Of a stretch of DNA of 64,000 nt, positions 33,076 through 47,533 are shown piece by piece (position 1 is the first letter of the stretch; each line of letters begins with the position of its first letter). Position numbers and translations under genes: made by a program. The stretch lies in assembly GCA_004794655.1 (NCBI GenBank), contig SMMW01000585.1:8679501-8743500 (forward strand). Reading direction: 5' to 3'. Below the pieces are notes generated by a model that had not been told where the DNA came from, searched no databases, and worked only from the letters and a program-made list of their open reading frames with translations. The DNA comes from Marisa cornuarietis (taxonomy: Eukaryota > Mollusca > Gastropoda > Architaenioglossa > Ampullariidae).

Positions 33076-36000
33076 ACACGGACCCGCTATTGCACATGAG
33101 CACAACACAAACAGGACATGCCAGTAGACTAGAGCAAACCATGTCAACACAAGACTTTGATTGTTACCATAATGAATACAGAATTTTAATTAATAATTTT
33201 GTTTTAAATCCTACATATTTCGACCTAAATTCTAACTTCTGACATAACCATCCAATGGGATAGTTTCAGACTACGCACGCTTTGTCCAATCAACAAACCT
33301 ACTTTTGTGATACAACTTCCCAAAATTTGAGCGAAAAGCCGCAGCTCTATTCATGAGAAATGAACATCAGTGAACATTGAAATCCTCAGTTTTTGTTTTT
33401 TGATTGTTTGTTTGTTTATTTGGCAAAACCTCGTTACCTCTGACGTCTTAATGCTGAATTAAAACCACTCATTTAAAACTAACATTTGTCATCTAGAAAA
33501 AATGTCAAACTTGTCCTCATCCATTTTTCTTAAGCACGCCCACAGCTGCCATGTACTTTCCAAGAATTTCATTTTTACACTCTAGGGAAAAAAGTCAGGT
33601 TTAAGTGTCATGCTAAAGGCACAACTATTTCATGGTCTTCTTATGGACAAAGTAATCCGCTCGACTTGTATTTGAAGTACCGAAAGAGGTCACGTGTTTA
33701 TGCATGTATGTAGGGATGGATGTATGTGTGCTTGATGTGCTAGTACGTATGTGCAGACAAATGTAGTATTTATACTTATGTTAATGCATACATCGATATA
33801 TGTGTAATTTAGTAGTGTGTACAATCATGTGAATGTATTATTTATGTTTTGTGTGCTTGTAATATCTATGTGAAAGTAGGCATGTGTGTGTGTGTGCATG
33901 TTATTATGCAGAAGTATTATACGCATGTGCATGTATTATTTATTTACGTGTAATATTTAAGTGTGAGTAGATTATGTCTGTATGTATGCACATGTATGGG
34001 TGTCTAAGCATGTGTTCGTATTCTTGATATTTATGTATTTTGTAGTTTTTGTGGAAGCATGTGTATGTTTTCATATACATTATGTATAAGCATGTATGTT
34101 ATGTTTATGTCGATGTAATATGCACGTGTCTGTAGGTGCATACATGTATTATTGCTTTGCTTAGTAAACGCGAGGAGCTTGTAAGCCTAAGCTTCCGAGA
34201 AATCTTGACCTGCTTGTGTTAGTTGCCATGGTGATGCGGAAAGCTTTCTTCCTCCGACTTTTCGAGCTGTGATGCGAAAGCAACATTCCCTCTAGTTCTG
34301 CTTCAAGGAGACCAGCAATAAACCCTCAAAAAAGGACGTTTTATGATTCATCCTTGTGCTGCCCAGGACAGTCGTTGGTCGTAATGACGTCACAGGTGGA
34401 GGATGCAGTCGATTCCCCGACATAAGACGTTCACAGCTGCCGTCGCTCCCAGGGTGAGGGAGGGGGGTAGTGGATGGCAAAAAAGAAATTGACCGTACAG
34501 CGCTAACGGGCCGGCCATGCAGCCGTCCGGGGTTGGAGTTTATCACGGTCTCCTTTATGGCTAGTTTCCCTCCACACACTGCAGTGTGTTTCCAACGGCG
34601 GATCCTGGAGTGCGTGCCAACAACGATCACCTGGCATCGGGTCTCGACGAGAGCAGCGATGAGAGCAGCTGCGAGTGCGTGATGTCCATCAGCAGAAACT
34701 TCAGCAAACACGGTCACGATGTTCGTCAACAGGGCGTCAGTGTGGCGGCACGACACGCATTACACAAAGGGATGGAAAGAAAAAAAGATCAAAGACGAAA
34801 TAAAAGAAAGAGAACAGACATCGTACCAAAGCGCGTGCAGAAACAAGAGGAAAAGAAGAAAACTGACTTGAAAAGCTTTAGAATAAAAAAAAAAAATCGA
34901 ATACTCGTAACAGGCTTCACTATAGAGTGCCCTGATTTTGAAATCCCGCCAAACTGTTTCCAGTATTTTTCATCGAAACGAACGCTTGTCAACGTAAAAG
35001 CCACTCACCAGTCATGAGTTTCACCCGCCACGCAAAAGAAAAAGAAAACAAAAGAATGTCTCGGGTGTCTGTATAGATGCTGCCATCATGTATTTCGCAT
35101 GCTTTTTTCCAACATTTCTTTAGCAAAACAAGTTTAATAATGATTTTTTTTCAAAATCTGCAGCCATATATGAGTGCATATTTAGAGCATTAGTGTAAAG
35201 ATCCAGGACCAGTGGGGCCGTGTCTGGGTGTGGGCAGTAACCTGATCATCACGTCACCTCCGGGAAGGGGAGCAACTTGACGCGTCGTCAGCTTGTTTCT
35301 CGTTCTTGTTTTTCTTGTTCAAGGGGATCCTACCTTATTTTTTTAAGTTGTCAAGCATTCTTTTGGATTAGTATAGAGTCTTATATAGGGGTTTATATGT
35401 TTCCTCATTCCCTTACCTCTCTATACACCCTCTGCAGCTTTGTTCGGTCATTTCGGTTTCTAGTGCTGTAGCAGACGACAAAATGTATTTTTAGAGGGCT
35501 TCGCGGAGCAGTACGACCCTTAATGGATGCATGAGCATGTTGACATAATGTGTGCAAAGAACACAGCATAAAGTTCGCATCTAATATAAGCCAGTCACAT
35601 CAACGCATATTATAATACATAACAAGCGGATAAAAAAGACAACATGCTAACAGTGGCGGAGTTTTCTACATATGGTCTAAGATTACTACTTGTATTAATA
35701 CAGCTTTCCAGTCAACTTCCTAACACTTTTTTAATTGGGGAGACGTGAGAGTCGTTAACACGAAAAATACCATACAAAAGATCTTACTTTGTTCTGAGCT
35801 AAAGTAGAAAACAGAAGGCTTCTTCAAGGCTTCGCCGAGAGCTGAATTATTTTGAAATAACTGGGGTTTGTTCGTCTCAAGATGACCACTCTCAAAGTCT
35901 GAGTGAAAGACATAGTCAGTTTCAAGTCAAGACTTTAAATTGAACAGTCTAATGAAAAATCTCCACAAAGTGTTTTGATAAAAAAAACACCTATAGTGTG

Positions 36001-36213
36001 CAGAAGGCGATCGAGTCTAGCCAAGAAGAACGGTACTGAGGAAAAGAGCAGTGAAACCCACAGTGATGGTAGATGAGCATTGTCATCATCAACGGGAAAG
36101 TGCAATTAGGAGAGGGTTAACAAACAAAAATGATGAGGATGTGATGCAGTTCAGATATTCAGTTCTTCTTGTCAATTAGACAAAAGAGGTGTTAGTCCGA
36201 CAAAGGTGTTCAA

Positions 36214-36490
36214 TTAGACGAAAGAAGTGTTGGTCTGACACAACTTCTCTTTCTCCCTGTTCTTGGGCTCCAAGACACCGTTAGACGAGCGGTCCCCGTC
36301 CACGCTGCCCTCCTTCTGCCTTCGTGCGACGAAGTACAGCTTCTTGAAGAGGAAGAGGGCCAGGGCCACGCCCAGCCCCAGGAGGCCGACAATGAAGACT
36401 CCGGCCATGTGCTCCAGCCCAAATTCCATCTGCTCGGACCGCGTGCTCTGGTCGTCGAGGCTATCGCACGTGCGTCTGTCGTCCCACCAC
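36214..36490 (-). CDS. Receptor A exon 16: M4 and cytoplasmic tail
   Basis: Acceptor TTCCCGCAG. It encodes WWDDRRTCDSLDDQSTRSEQ, the M4 helix AGVFIVGLLGLGVALALFLF, a basic stop-transfer KKLYFVARRQK and a short tail ending NTSFV. Stop TAA at 36216-36214. Confidence 0.94.
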
Positions 36491-39254
36491 CTGCGGGAAG
36501 AAAGCACGGGTATCGGACAAGTCTCAGTGACAGGCGTGAGTTCCGTTCACTTCCTCCTCCCCGCTCACACCTACCCCCCCCCCTACTCGTCGCTCGTGTC
36601 TGAAGAGGCGGCAGGAGGAGCAGAGATGAAAGTAGTCACACCTGCGTGCGCCTGTGTTACGTGACTCACTGCGCCTGAAAGACACTCAGATGTATCTTTG
36701 GGAGGAAATTAACTTGTCTTTCCCTCTCAACGTTTCCTTTCGGTACGTTTTTATACCATTATTATTTTGAGCAGCAGTAAAACGATTTTAGTATTAGTTT
36801 TAAAGGACTGTAGGGAGTTCAGTTTTGTTGGATGATTGAGTCAAGCTCAGTGCAAGAGTCTATTACCCAAATCTGGGTCAATACTTTATTTACTTTGAGA
36901 TTCTATAAGCATCCCATGAACAAATAGGGGTCAACAACACCGACTTCTGCAGTTGCACAAAAAGTTTCTAATTTTAAACACTGTTTGGCCTTAAATCTAC
37001 TTAGATCATCCGTTTTATACATATAACAGTGCACAATACAATTTTAGAACTTTAAAACTAATATTGTTTTGATAAAGGTAAAACTGTAAAGCCAGACTTT
37101 CGTTGTCATTTGCGGTGGGCGTCTAAATGGGATATCAGCGATTTGTGAAAACCTTTCTAAATTTGCTTCCATATAACAGTTTTAAGTTTTAGAAACATGG
37201 TTGTACAGCTAGCCCCAAGATTGTACGTGGATACGTTTGCGTTATGAAGGCTTCAGTAAAACGGAGAGCTGGGATTATAGGTACATCTGTGTACAAACCT
37301 TACGTCACAAGACCTTTAAGATCCTGACTTTTCTCCTCCTTCTTATTCCTGTTATTATTATTATTAATTTTATAGTGGTAATAATAATTATTTATGTTCT
37401 TTTTCATATTTTTGTTATTTATTATTTGTTCTCATTGCCTCCTGCGGGTTACAAATAAATTTAAATCTGAAACCTGAGATTAAACTGATTGCATCAACGA
37501 ACAAAGTAGAGATGCTTTTCTTGCATTGATTGATTGATTGATCGATTGATTTATTGATTGTGATGCGTCTCTACCACCTCTTTTTGAAAAATTCTTATAT
37601 TTTCTTTAGAAGCGGGCTATATGATTAACAACACGGCAATTCAGTTGACAAGTGACCTCGCAAATGTTGTCTCCACCCGTGGAGTGCCGTGCCACGGAAT
37701 GATAAGGCTAAGACGATTGAGCCAATGAGCACGCCTAGGTAATAGCCTATTGATCAGCTGACGGCAAACCGATACACGGCGCTGCAATACCGCGAGCGAC
37801 TACGTAAAGCGAAAACACCCGCAGGTGCTGTGGACTTCATGTTCTATCGACACCGCCAGCCCCAACCTTTGGAAATTCTAGAAATGTCCGCTCGCAGAAA
37901 TAATTGATGAATGCGTCTGGAGTTTTGTTTCTGCTTCATGTTCGGTGTGTTTGCCGACTCCTCTGCTCATCTCCACTGTCTTTATGTTGTAGGTGCAAAT
38001 ATAAGTGGTTTGCTCGCCCTTTGAATGAAATGCTCTGTTAGTTTCCACTCATTATTCATAATTGCAAGATAAGTTGCTTTAGATTATATCACGCATTGAC
38101 ATGATTTCAGAAACAGGATATTTTGCAGGTAACCTTCGTCCTACTCAGAGAACATACAGCTAATTTTTTTCTTGTCTTGATTTATTGCCATGAGTGGGAG
38201 GACTGACGGTTGCGTTACGTGTGCGCGTGCACGTCGCAAGCGCACAGCGAAATATATTTGTTCCCTCGTGTTTATCATGCAGTCGTGTTTACGATATATC
38301 ACCCTTCATTTCTACAGTTGGTTGAAATGAGCGAAGGCGGCTGGCACAAACTCTGCTTGCATTTGCGTCATACAGCTAGCCAAGGGGCGCAATTCATGCA
38401 AAGGGACACCACTCGTGGTACGGGTGCTGTGAAAGAAATTTCTGTTTATCCTACCCTTCCCTTCTGCCGTCTGATAGTATGAGCAAAAATCGTTTGTACA
38501 ACCCATACGTGTACTTGGAATAGCGCCTGGAAATCTTGCGACTTAAGGGACACCACCCTACTGACTTTTTCTTCAGCTCCTGAATGAATCCCTCCTCCTT
38601 GAGGCGCAGCAGGACGATGTTGATGTTGGTCTTGAAGGGGGCGCCCGCTCTCATGCCGATGCCGTGCTCCTGGATCAGAATGGTCGCTGCCAAGGACATG
38701 GTGTCGCAGTAGCGAAGCTCGGAGTAACTGTTGATCAGGTAGTCGAAGATAAAGGCGTACCTGTACAGCAGACGGCCTGCCGTTAGCCTACGGACACCTT
38801 AGTCTATTACTGATTTGAGTCAAGATTTTGAATAATGTCCACACAGTAGTCAGATTTTTCTAATAATAATTTTTAATATAAAATTCTTGTTGTTTTTCTT
38901 TTCCTCTACCTCATTCTTAGCACATGCTTTGTTACACGGAATCACGCTGCACGCTTTACTAAGTAGAACTTTTACTGATGATCTGTTCATGCTCTGTAAA
39001 ACGAAACAGCGAATACCCCTCTCCACCAACTATTCCTTTCACACCTTAACCTCTTGCCCAGCTCACCCTCCTTGGATAACCCGTCGTCTGCCCTCGGTAG
39101 CGTTGGGTACGAGGCCCCGTGAGCTGGAGATCTTGTCCCACAGAGTGTTGAAGACGCGTTTGGTGCCCTGCTGCAAGAAAGCCATGGTGGCCGAGTTGTT
39201 CACAGTGCCGCAACTCATCCCCTTGTCGGCTGCCAGGGACTGCAGTGAAATCGT

Positions 39255-39315
<61 letters not shown>

Positions 39316-39486
39316 AAGGGCACATCATACAATGCTGCTTACTTCTGAAGCATCAAGTGCAGCAAGCACACATCAAAAAAAGTTATTTGCTTCCGAGACA
39401 TCACATTTTTCCGAAAGTGAGAGATGCTGAGAATGTACATGGAGGGTTCACAAGAAGAATAATTATTCTTGTGACTTTGTTCCTTT

Positions 39487-39525
<39 letters not shown>

Positions 39526-40425
39526 TTGAATCACATCATTGATTTTTATGTGACCATGTAAGATTTATATCTTAAATATTTGTTTTGGAAGCAAGCTTTA
39601 TTGTACTAGTTTCCAAGGAAAAACCCGAATAAAATCGAAGATAAGACAAGATAGGAACGAAAAAGTCAATGTGTATTAGGACGGCATGCAAACACTCCGA
39701 GGAGAAACGCTCAAGAATCGAAAGGAAAATGCTCAAGCGATGACGATGACAAGAAACGTTGTCGATAAGAGAATGTGAAGGGTGAGGGTGGGAGGGGTAA
39801 AACGACCGCCTCACCTCGAAAGAGTCGACAGAATCGCCGAGGTTTTTAGTGGTGAGGAAGGCCGCCATGTTGGCAGTGTAGGTGGAGACGGTGATGAGGA
39901 CAAAGAAGGTGAAGCCGACTGTGAGAATGCGCTGTGACACGGGAGCTGGTACGAAGTCTGTCCCTCGCTTGAGCAGAGTTCCTGCACACATTCACAGGTC
40001 ACGTGTCCCTGAGGTCACTTTCGGTCTCATTCTTGTCCATTAATTCTGCTTACGAAACTGGTGCTGATACTCTTTGTGTTTAGTCACATAAGGATTGTTT
40101 AAAAAATAAATCAGTTTAGTAATTAATTTACCTCCGAACGACGCCCAGGAAATATAAAGTAGCTCGTGGCAGCCCGAAAAAGCTTATTTCTCATCTATCC
40201 TACTATAAACATACCCTTTTATAGAAAGGAATGAAAAACTAACAACCACAGCTTGTGAAGAGTACGACTTATCACTATGGCGCCAGGAAGAACTCACACA
40301 ACAGCAAAATCTTAAAATAAAGATGGTATGAGGCTAAGTGTGAGAGAAGATGCTGATGCTTCATGTTTGGCTGTGGGCTGAAATGGATGCTATGTCACCT
40401 GAGTAGAATTTCCTCTATCTTGCAA

Positions 40426-40467
<42 letters not shown>

Positions 40468-40974
40468 AAAGAGAGGTGTAGAAGGGAGGTAACACGAATC
40501 ACACAAAATGATTGTGAAGGTAATCCGTGGAGTTCACGGACCTAAGCAGAACCAGATGGTCTCCTTCATCGTGAAGCGGCGGTCGTCGTGGTTAGTGTAA
40601 TCCATCAAGAAGAACACCAGTGACACGAAGGCCGAGGCGCCCACAATGGCCATCCACAGTTCCAGTGAGAACGGCATCATGAACTGGCGACAAAAAAAAA
40701 AAAAAAAAAAAAAACATCCAGAGAAAACGGCAGGCTCTACTTCGGACAAAAAAAGTTAAGCAAAGTGCCCCCTTGTCCACACTCTATTTACTCTCCTCTC
40801 ATGTCATTTCAATCTCTTTCATCTGGGACTTTCTCTCCCCTTCTCTCTCCACCCTCTCTCCCTTTCTCACCCCTTCCCCCTTTCTTCCCTCCCTTCAATC
40901 GCTGTCTCTCCCCCCCCCACTTCGCTCATCTCTCCCTCCACCCACTAACTTGTCTGTCTGTCCCTCCTCTGCGT

Positions 40975-41044
<70 letters not shown>

Positions 41045-43225
41045 CATCCCCTCCTGAATTTCCCAATTCATTCTGAGGCTTTAAAAAATAAAACTTGTAT
41101 TTAAAAAAATTATTAACAGCGTCAAATGTTGTGTGATGTTCTTGTGTTCAGATGATTTCCCCACCATCCAGGCAACCCGTCTGTTGACGACTGATGCATG
41201 ACAATAAGTCCTTCACACAGATACATGCCTGGCAGTTCTTTTTAATTATGATCACTTTGATTAACCAGTGAAGAAAAATCTCTAACACTGGGATTCCTTT
41301 CACTCTTGGTTTTCATTGCTCTTTAGGCTCTTAACACACTGTTGATTTTCTCCATTTAGTAATTTTTTGTGGGGCAGAGGGGGGGGGGCATAAAACTTAA
41401 GGTCATGAACTGACATTTAGTTTTAAAGGCGTAATCTTTGGTGATGTACTGGCACTTCAGTTCATAAAGATTTATAAAGATCTCAAAACCAACAGCAAGA
41501 ATCGCGAAAGAATGCCTGATGACATCACCTGGAAGATGGTGAGTGTTTCAGTTGGTTTCTTGACCAAGATGTTGACGCCTGTCCTGAGGACACCCAGACT
41601 GAAGTCAATGGCCCCTTCTCTCGCAGACGTGATAGAAATGGCCCCAGCTGCAAGTGTCGCATTCTGAAAAGCAGATGCAAGCAGCCGTTCAAGATGCATG
41701 TGTTAGTTCAAATTCACAAGACCCAAGAAAACTGGGATGAGAAAAGAGCGATAGAGGAAACAACGTACAAAAAGTCACCAACAAACGTGAAATATGGAGG
41801 AAGAAAAACGCAGACGAAGAAGCACAAAGGAGTTATTGTAAAAATAAACTTATCCTAAAGTAAGCGATGAAGTCAGAAACGACTGAAACTTCGCGAGACG
41901 ACAGTTTAAAAAAAAAAAAAACACCCGATCGCTCCTCACCCCAGCAAGAACTTCCGCGACCATTCCATCCCAGGTTTCGTTGCGGAAACTTCCGTAAGCG
42001 TTTCTGGGGCTGACGTAAATCTCGTACTTAAACTTGAGTTCCTCCGCCAGGCGGCGCAGCAGGTCTATGGTGAAGCCTTCGTAGCGCTCTGTGCTGTCAG
42101 CCGTGGGGTAGCGCAACATGACAAACGGTTCCTCCTGGCACCAGAAAGAACAATGTCTGCTGCTTAGATGTGTCCGGAAGCAGCGAACCTCCGCACCAGT
42201 TCACAACAATGTCGTCTGCTCTGCTATTTTCGGGAACATCTTAATATCAGGATAAACCCCCACTAATCGTCAGCTGAACAATTCCCTGCTTAACTGAAGC
42301 CCTTCTTCAAACTGACCACCAGGGATCCTCGAAATCAAAAATAAAAACAACAAACTAAATTAAATAATAGAAAAAAATATAAAACAAACTTTAACAACAT
42401 AAACTTTACATAAAAAACTCAAAGGAAGATGGGGGTCAAAGAGCGCTCACCAGCACCACGACGATCTTGACGAGGTCAGGGAAGATGCCGTACTGCAAGT
42501 TCTTGTTGGCGTCGTCCTCCTCATCCGTGAGGTTGAGTCGCGTGGCTGGGCTGTCTCCTGCTGGTGTCCACTCGGCGATCTGCGCAGACAGTTTCGACAA
42601 CAAACCCTCGTGACCGCTCAGTGACGTCATAAACAGACAGCATGGCAGGCTTCATGTTTCTCTACGGCTTGATGCGGCTCTGGTTTTGGCTCTCTTTTAT
42701 TGAACGGTTGGTGATTGCTGCTACTTATTTAATTAGTTTATCTTGCTTCTCGTAATTTGATTTGTTCAGGATTTTTTTCTTATTTTGATTGGTTTACGGT
42801 TCCTTCTACTTTTTACCATGTTTCTCGTAGTTTGATTGACTAACATTTATTCCTCTTATTTCGATTGATTCACGAATTTTGGTGCTGTATTAGCGTAGGA
42901 TGTGTTTGTGTTTTGGGGCACGTTGATTTTCATTATGACTCGTAGGTTTGCTGCCGTTGTCAGCCACAATTTTCTCAGCTGAAAGACTACACCTGCACAT
43001 TAAGTATGACATAAATTGTTTGATGCTTCATTGATAGCCAGTATATTCTAATCTTTCTTTCAACTTAAGTGACATTTGTTGACGGGGTGGTATTCTAGCC
43101 ATAGTCGTTCTTTCCGCCGACGTCTGCAGTCTTGCTATCCTGCTATATCTGGATTTGAATGCATAACCATACATACATACACACAAAAGTAAAAGTAGCT
43201 CCGTGACTTTACGGTCGTAGGAGAA

Positions 43226-43293
<68 letters not shown>

Positions 43294-44022
43294 AACAAAC
43301 ATACAAACATACACAGATACGGCAGAGTTGGACAGTAAAGGTGTAAAGACAGAGTTAATAGTAAACAGTCGATACCTTAGTGTACATGTCTTGTCCACCA
43401 TGATTGTACAGGTGTAATGTGTAGTTAATCCGCTGCCCTTTGGAGTTGAACTCTAGAGCTCCTGTAGGGCCATGCGGCAACTTTACCTGGATTGTGTACG
43501 AAAAATAATCCTTTTCGCCTCTACGACATAGAAAATCGTAAGGTGGGATTCGAACGAGATGAGAGAGAGAGCGATAGAGAAAGAGACTTATGTTCACCTG
43601 TAGAAGTGACTGTGGTTTACCTGTGCATTGTGTAAAGTCACTGCGGATACGTCACTGGTGTACGTCTGTATATGTGCCTGACTGATGCCATCTTCACACA
43701 TAGCACCTGTGTGCGTGACCGATGTCACCTGTGCGTGTGTGTGTTACCGTGTGTCGAGAACGCTCACCTGCCGCAGCTCCTGGAGGAACCGTTCAGGTGA
43801 AAAGCGGTCAGTTTGTTCGGTTTGCCGGTGCAGATAGTTGTGAAGGGCGAAGATGATGACCGCTGCAGCGTCTTTGGCTGTGGCTGTGCCAGCGTCGGCC
43901 TCAGCCTCTTCCTTGCTGGGCTCCACGTACCGGAAGGCGAGCAGACGACAGCGAGCGGAGAACAGACCCAGCCGGTACATTTCCGTCACACTACCCATGG
44001 GCTGCAGGTGCGAGCTCTGTTC

Positions 44023-44094
<72 letters not shown>

Positions 44095-47000
44095 ATGATG
44101 TTTGTGGGTACCATTCTGGACGCATCCCGGTTAGAGCCGTGGGTGTCATAAACATGGCCTCTGACTGTATCCTGAAAACCACGTGATCTACAGAAGCTGG
44201 TTTTCATAACCAGAGACTTATCTTTCCAATATGCATATTCTTTAATATTCCCAAAAAATGTTTAAAATCTTTTCTCCTAAAAGTCCTCATATAAATAGTA
44301 GTTTTAAAAAAAGAAAACTGATAATAAAGACCGCGCAATTCAAACTATGTCACAATGGAAAGGAACAGATAATACAGGGTCCAAAATGAAAAGGGGCAGA
44401 TAATACTTACAGGGTCCACGATTACGATGACCTGATCCTCGCTGGTGGTCAGGTCGAACAGCCTGGCCTGTTACGTGACAAAGAAAAAAAAAGAAACAAA
44501 AAGAGTTATCAGTTGTATCTGTTCTTTTATAACCACAATCAACCTGAAATCGTACTGTTTCTTACTGGTAGTTATCTCTCTAAATATGCTGCACACTCAG
44601 CACAGTTTTCCCCCGTCTGTGTTCAAGAGGACTTTATCACAAAAGCTCTAACTGTTCCGCGCATTAATTTTTGTTTTGGCTCATCTGTCCCATGGCAGTA
44701 TCCAGCTTTGGAAAGCATAGTAGAATTCTGATCTCTTCACTCGGTGAAAATGTCTAACCTAACAAATTTTCCACTGTTGAAAACAATTGTTACATCCACA
44801 AAACCTAACTGTAGGTACGGCCAAGAAAACTGGACTTTGTAAATTCTATGCCACAGATAATATGAAAATTTTGCGGATGTTCTGGGCTTTTTCATGCGCA
44901 CACCTCTTCAGTACACTGTAATCAGTAACATTTGATTACCTTGCAGAAAAAAAAAGGAAGTGCATTTTTGTTTTGATCACCCTGAGGCTCCACTCGAGGC
45001 ACGCTGGTCATTTTTGCGTTGATTACCCTGAGGCTCTACTTCTCACCTCTGGTCATTTCTGCTTCTATCATACCATACAGCACACACATCTGTATGCATT
45101 TTCTGAATCGTACTTACGTTTTTATAAGCAACAGGACTATAGTGGCTATACTTTTAATACTAATTGTTGGCTAGACCACTTTGAAATTTTCCTTTTTCCC
45201 TTTTCCATGCAAGGATTCTTTCCTGTAATAAGACGTTTAAAATGTTCACATCTGTAAACTCTCTTCGCCAAAGTTTGGAATCGATGCCTGATGCTGCAAC
45301 ACTAAAATTTCTCGCTGTGTTTCTCCGAGCCTGGCAACAAAGTTGGAGCTGACACTGTAACTGATTGTTTTCCTCGTCGTGGTGACGCTTTGTGTTTTCA
45401 CTGACTTTCATACCCCCGGTGTAATGCTGTGACCTAGCTGACTGAGCGCTGGGCATTTTTCTGAAATCTTGACACAAAATATCAACCGAATCTACTGAGT
45501 TTGTTGTCGGCACGATGTTCTCTCTTCATCTCGCTTGCAACCTCAATTGTCGTCTTTCAAGCTTTTGTTTCCATCGTGAAGGCAGATAACACCAACAGTT
45601 CTTTTGCCTTTTTATTTATTGTCGCGACAGTTGATAAAACAGAAATGATCTCTTCCACCCATCTCTTCAGGTTTTTATATCTCGGTAAAGGCAACAGACC
45701 TTCCGCTTTGAAACTGGCTAATGTATTTGACGAAATACCATCATTAACTACGTGTAAGAAAGAAGAGTACTTTGGGGGCCGAGGTGATTTAATGAGCTCA
45801 GTGCTGCTCTTTTGAGGTATAACGCATACGACGGCTCAAAAGAAATACTGTACATTATTAAAGACATACATCGCAAAGTCATGAAGGGTCTGTTATCTGA
45901 ACAGGAAAATGTGTTACCCGAGACGGAAAAGTAAACTAGACAAAAGCTATTTCTTCATCACACGTAACATCTACTACGGTTTGATGATGATGATGATGAT
46001 GATGTTTGTCACCCCGCTCTGAACACCGTAGAAAGATGATCCCTCAGCCCCAAGAGGAACATGAGTGACTTCTTTGAATGTCATGCGTGTGCGTGTGCGT
46101 GTGCGTGTTGGGGGGAGTAAGGCCTACCTGTCTGAGCACGAGGTGAATGAGTCGGTCTCTCGTATCTCGAGGACTGCATACGATCAGGTGTTTTTGGCGG
46201 AAGAGCTGCGCGTTACGAAGGACCTCCTGCACCATTTTCTCCGCCTCCTGCTCGTGGGGCTCCAGGGTGTAGGGGATGAGGGAGATGCCCACCCCCAGCA
46301 TCTGGCTGGCAAGGTTCTGACACTCTGAACAGCAAGCGCACGTACGCACAGACACAAGCACACCCATAAATATGCACAAACATGAGTGTATATTTAACAG
46401 GGGCTACCCACCAATCTCGCACGCACGCACGCACGCACGCACGCACACACACACAGAGTGACTATTTATTCGTACAAATGCCACATATCTGATGATGATT
46501 GAACCAAAGCCCCCTCTCCCTTTTAGAAATACATAACGGTAAAGATTTCGTCAAAAGCACAGGTGCAGCGACTCCCTTCAAAGAAGGAACAAATTCCCCA
46601 ACTGACCATCGTTCGTGATCAGGCATTGCGACTTAACTGGTTTATCTGCCCATGACTAGCAATCATGCATATCACCTTCACTACCCATCTGCCCATAACT
46701 GACAATGGCGTGCAGCGGACTTCTGTTTGATTCTTCATGAGCGGAAGAAAGGTGTTCAGAGGAAGGGAGGGTAGGTGTCGATGGGGGTGAAAGATCACCT
46801 TGGTTATCAGCGGCGCTCTCTGGCATGATCATGACGGCAGATGTGCTGTTTTCACTGATGAAGAAGTCGACGACCGCTAGGTTCTGCTCCTGAGCTGGCG
46901 GCCTCATCTCCACCAGTGTGCCCCATGGCGTCGTGTCCTGCACCCGGCTCATGTCGATCCAGTCAAAACCCTGAGCGAGAGCAGACTCTGGCGGTTATCT

Positions 47001-47480
47001 CATTGTGTATTGTCGTTTTCCTCCCGCCCGCCAAACGCTTTCCATGTTAAAACTAAAAATTAATGTGCTCACTCTATTACCACCACTTTATTGCTGCGGT
47101 TTAGAAATCATTCAAGACATGTATTGATTCAGAAAATAGTGCCAAGGCAAACAGTCAAGGCTCGGCAACGATTACGTCACGTGACGAGTGCTTAGTGTGC
47201 GTTATGACTGTTAGAAGGGCTTTTCTCAACTTTCTTCTATGTTTAATACTATGACGTTTCATATTATAATGTATTCTATGTTTTATACTAAAATCTATTC
47301 TGTTTTATATTATGTTTTTTATAATGCATTCTGCTTTACACTATAAAGTATCCTCTGTTTTATATTATAATTTTCAAACCTCAAATTTGTTATCGTACCT
47401 TGATTCAGATTTGCATCATTTTATTTACCTAGATCAGTAAAACCATAAAATGAATGAGGAATAAGCTTACATAAACTGCA

Positions 47481-47533
<53 letters not shown>

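Larger units (their letters stand above)
30006..36213. other. Spacer between convergent channel and receptor genes
   Basis: No recognisable gene in 6.2 kb. It holds a tandem TTCTTAGAATAGAA-type repeat at 30651-30765, a duplicated 80-bp block at about 31030-31110 and 31287-31370, (CA)n at 31652-31720, a pogo-like end at 31953, a degenerate AAC/ACC triplet region at 32530-32800, (GGTT)n at 33006-33075 and a TG-rich degenerate region at 33690-34140. Both flanking 3' UTRs end within it. Confidence 0.6.

Noticed and set aside
34586..35017. 143-codon plus-strand frame with Lys-rich end
   Set aside because: Lys-rich part is from an A-rich stretch; no start context, no splice sites, no family match.
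38680..38760. NMDA receptor assignment for receptor A from the AFIFD...GIGMR block
   Set aside because: EEPFVM, the RE motif spacing, GPTG block and short linkers are AMPA/kainate-like, and the pore lacks the NMDA Asn. I call it only an unusual iGluR.
40765..41076. Pro/Ser/Leu-rich open frames
   Set aside because: Translation of a pyrimidine-rich low-complexity tract inside receptor A intron 11.
45160..45513. 117-codon minus-strand frame in receptor A intron 5
   Set aside because: No recognisable domain, lies wholly in an intron of the same strand and cannot be spliced in phase with the receptor exons. Left unassigned.
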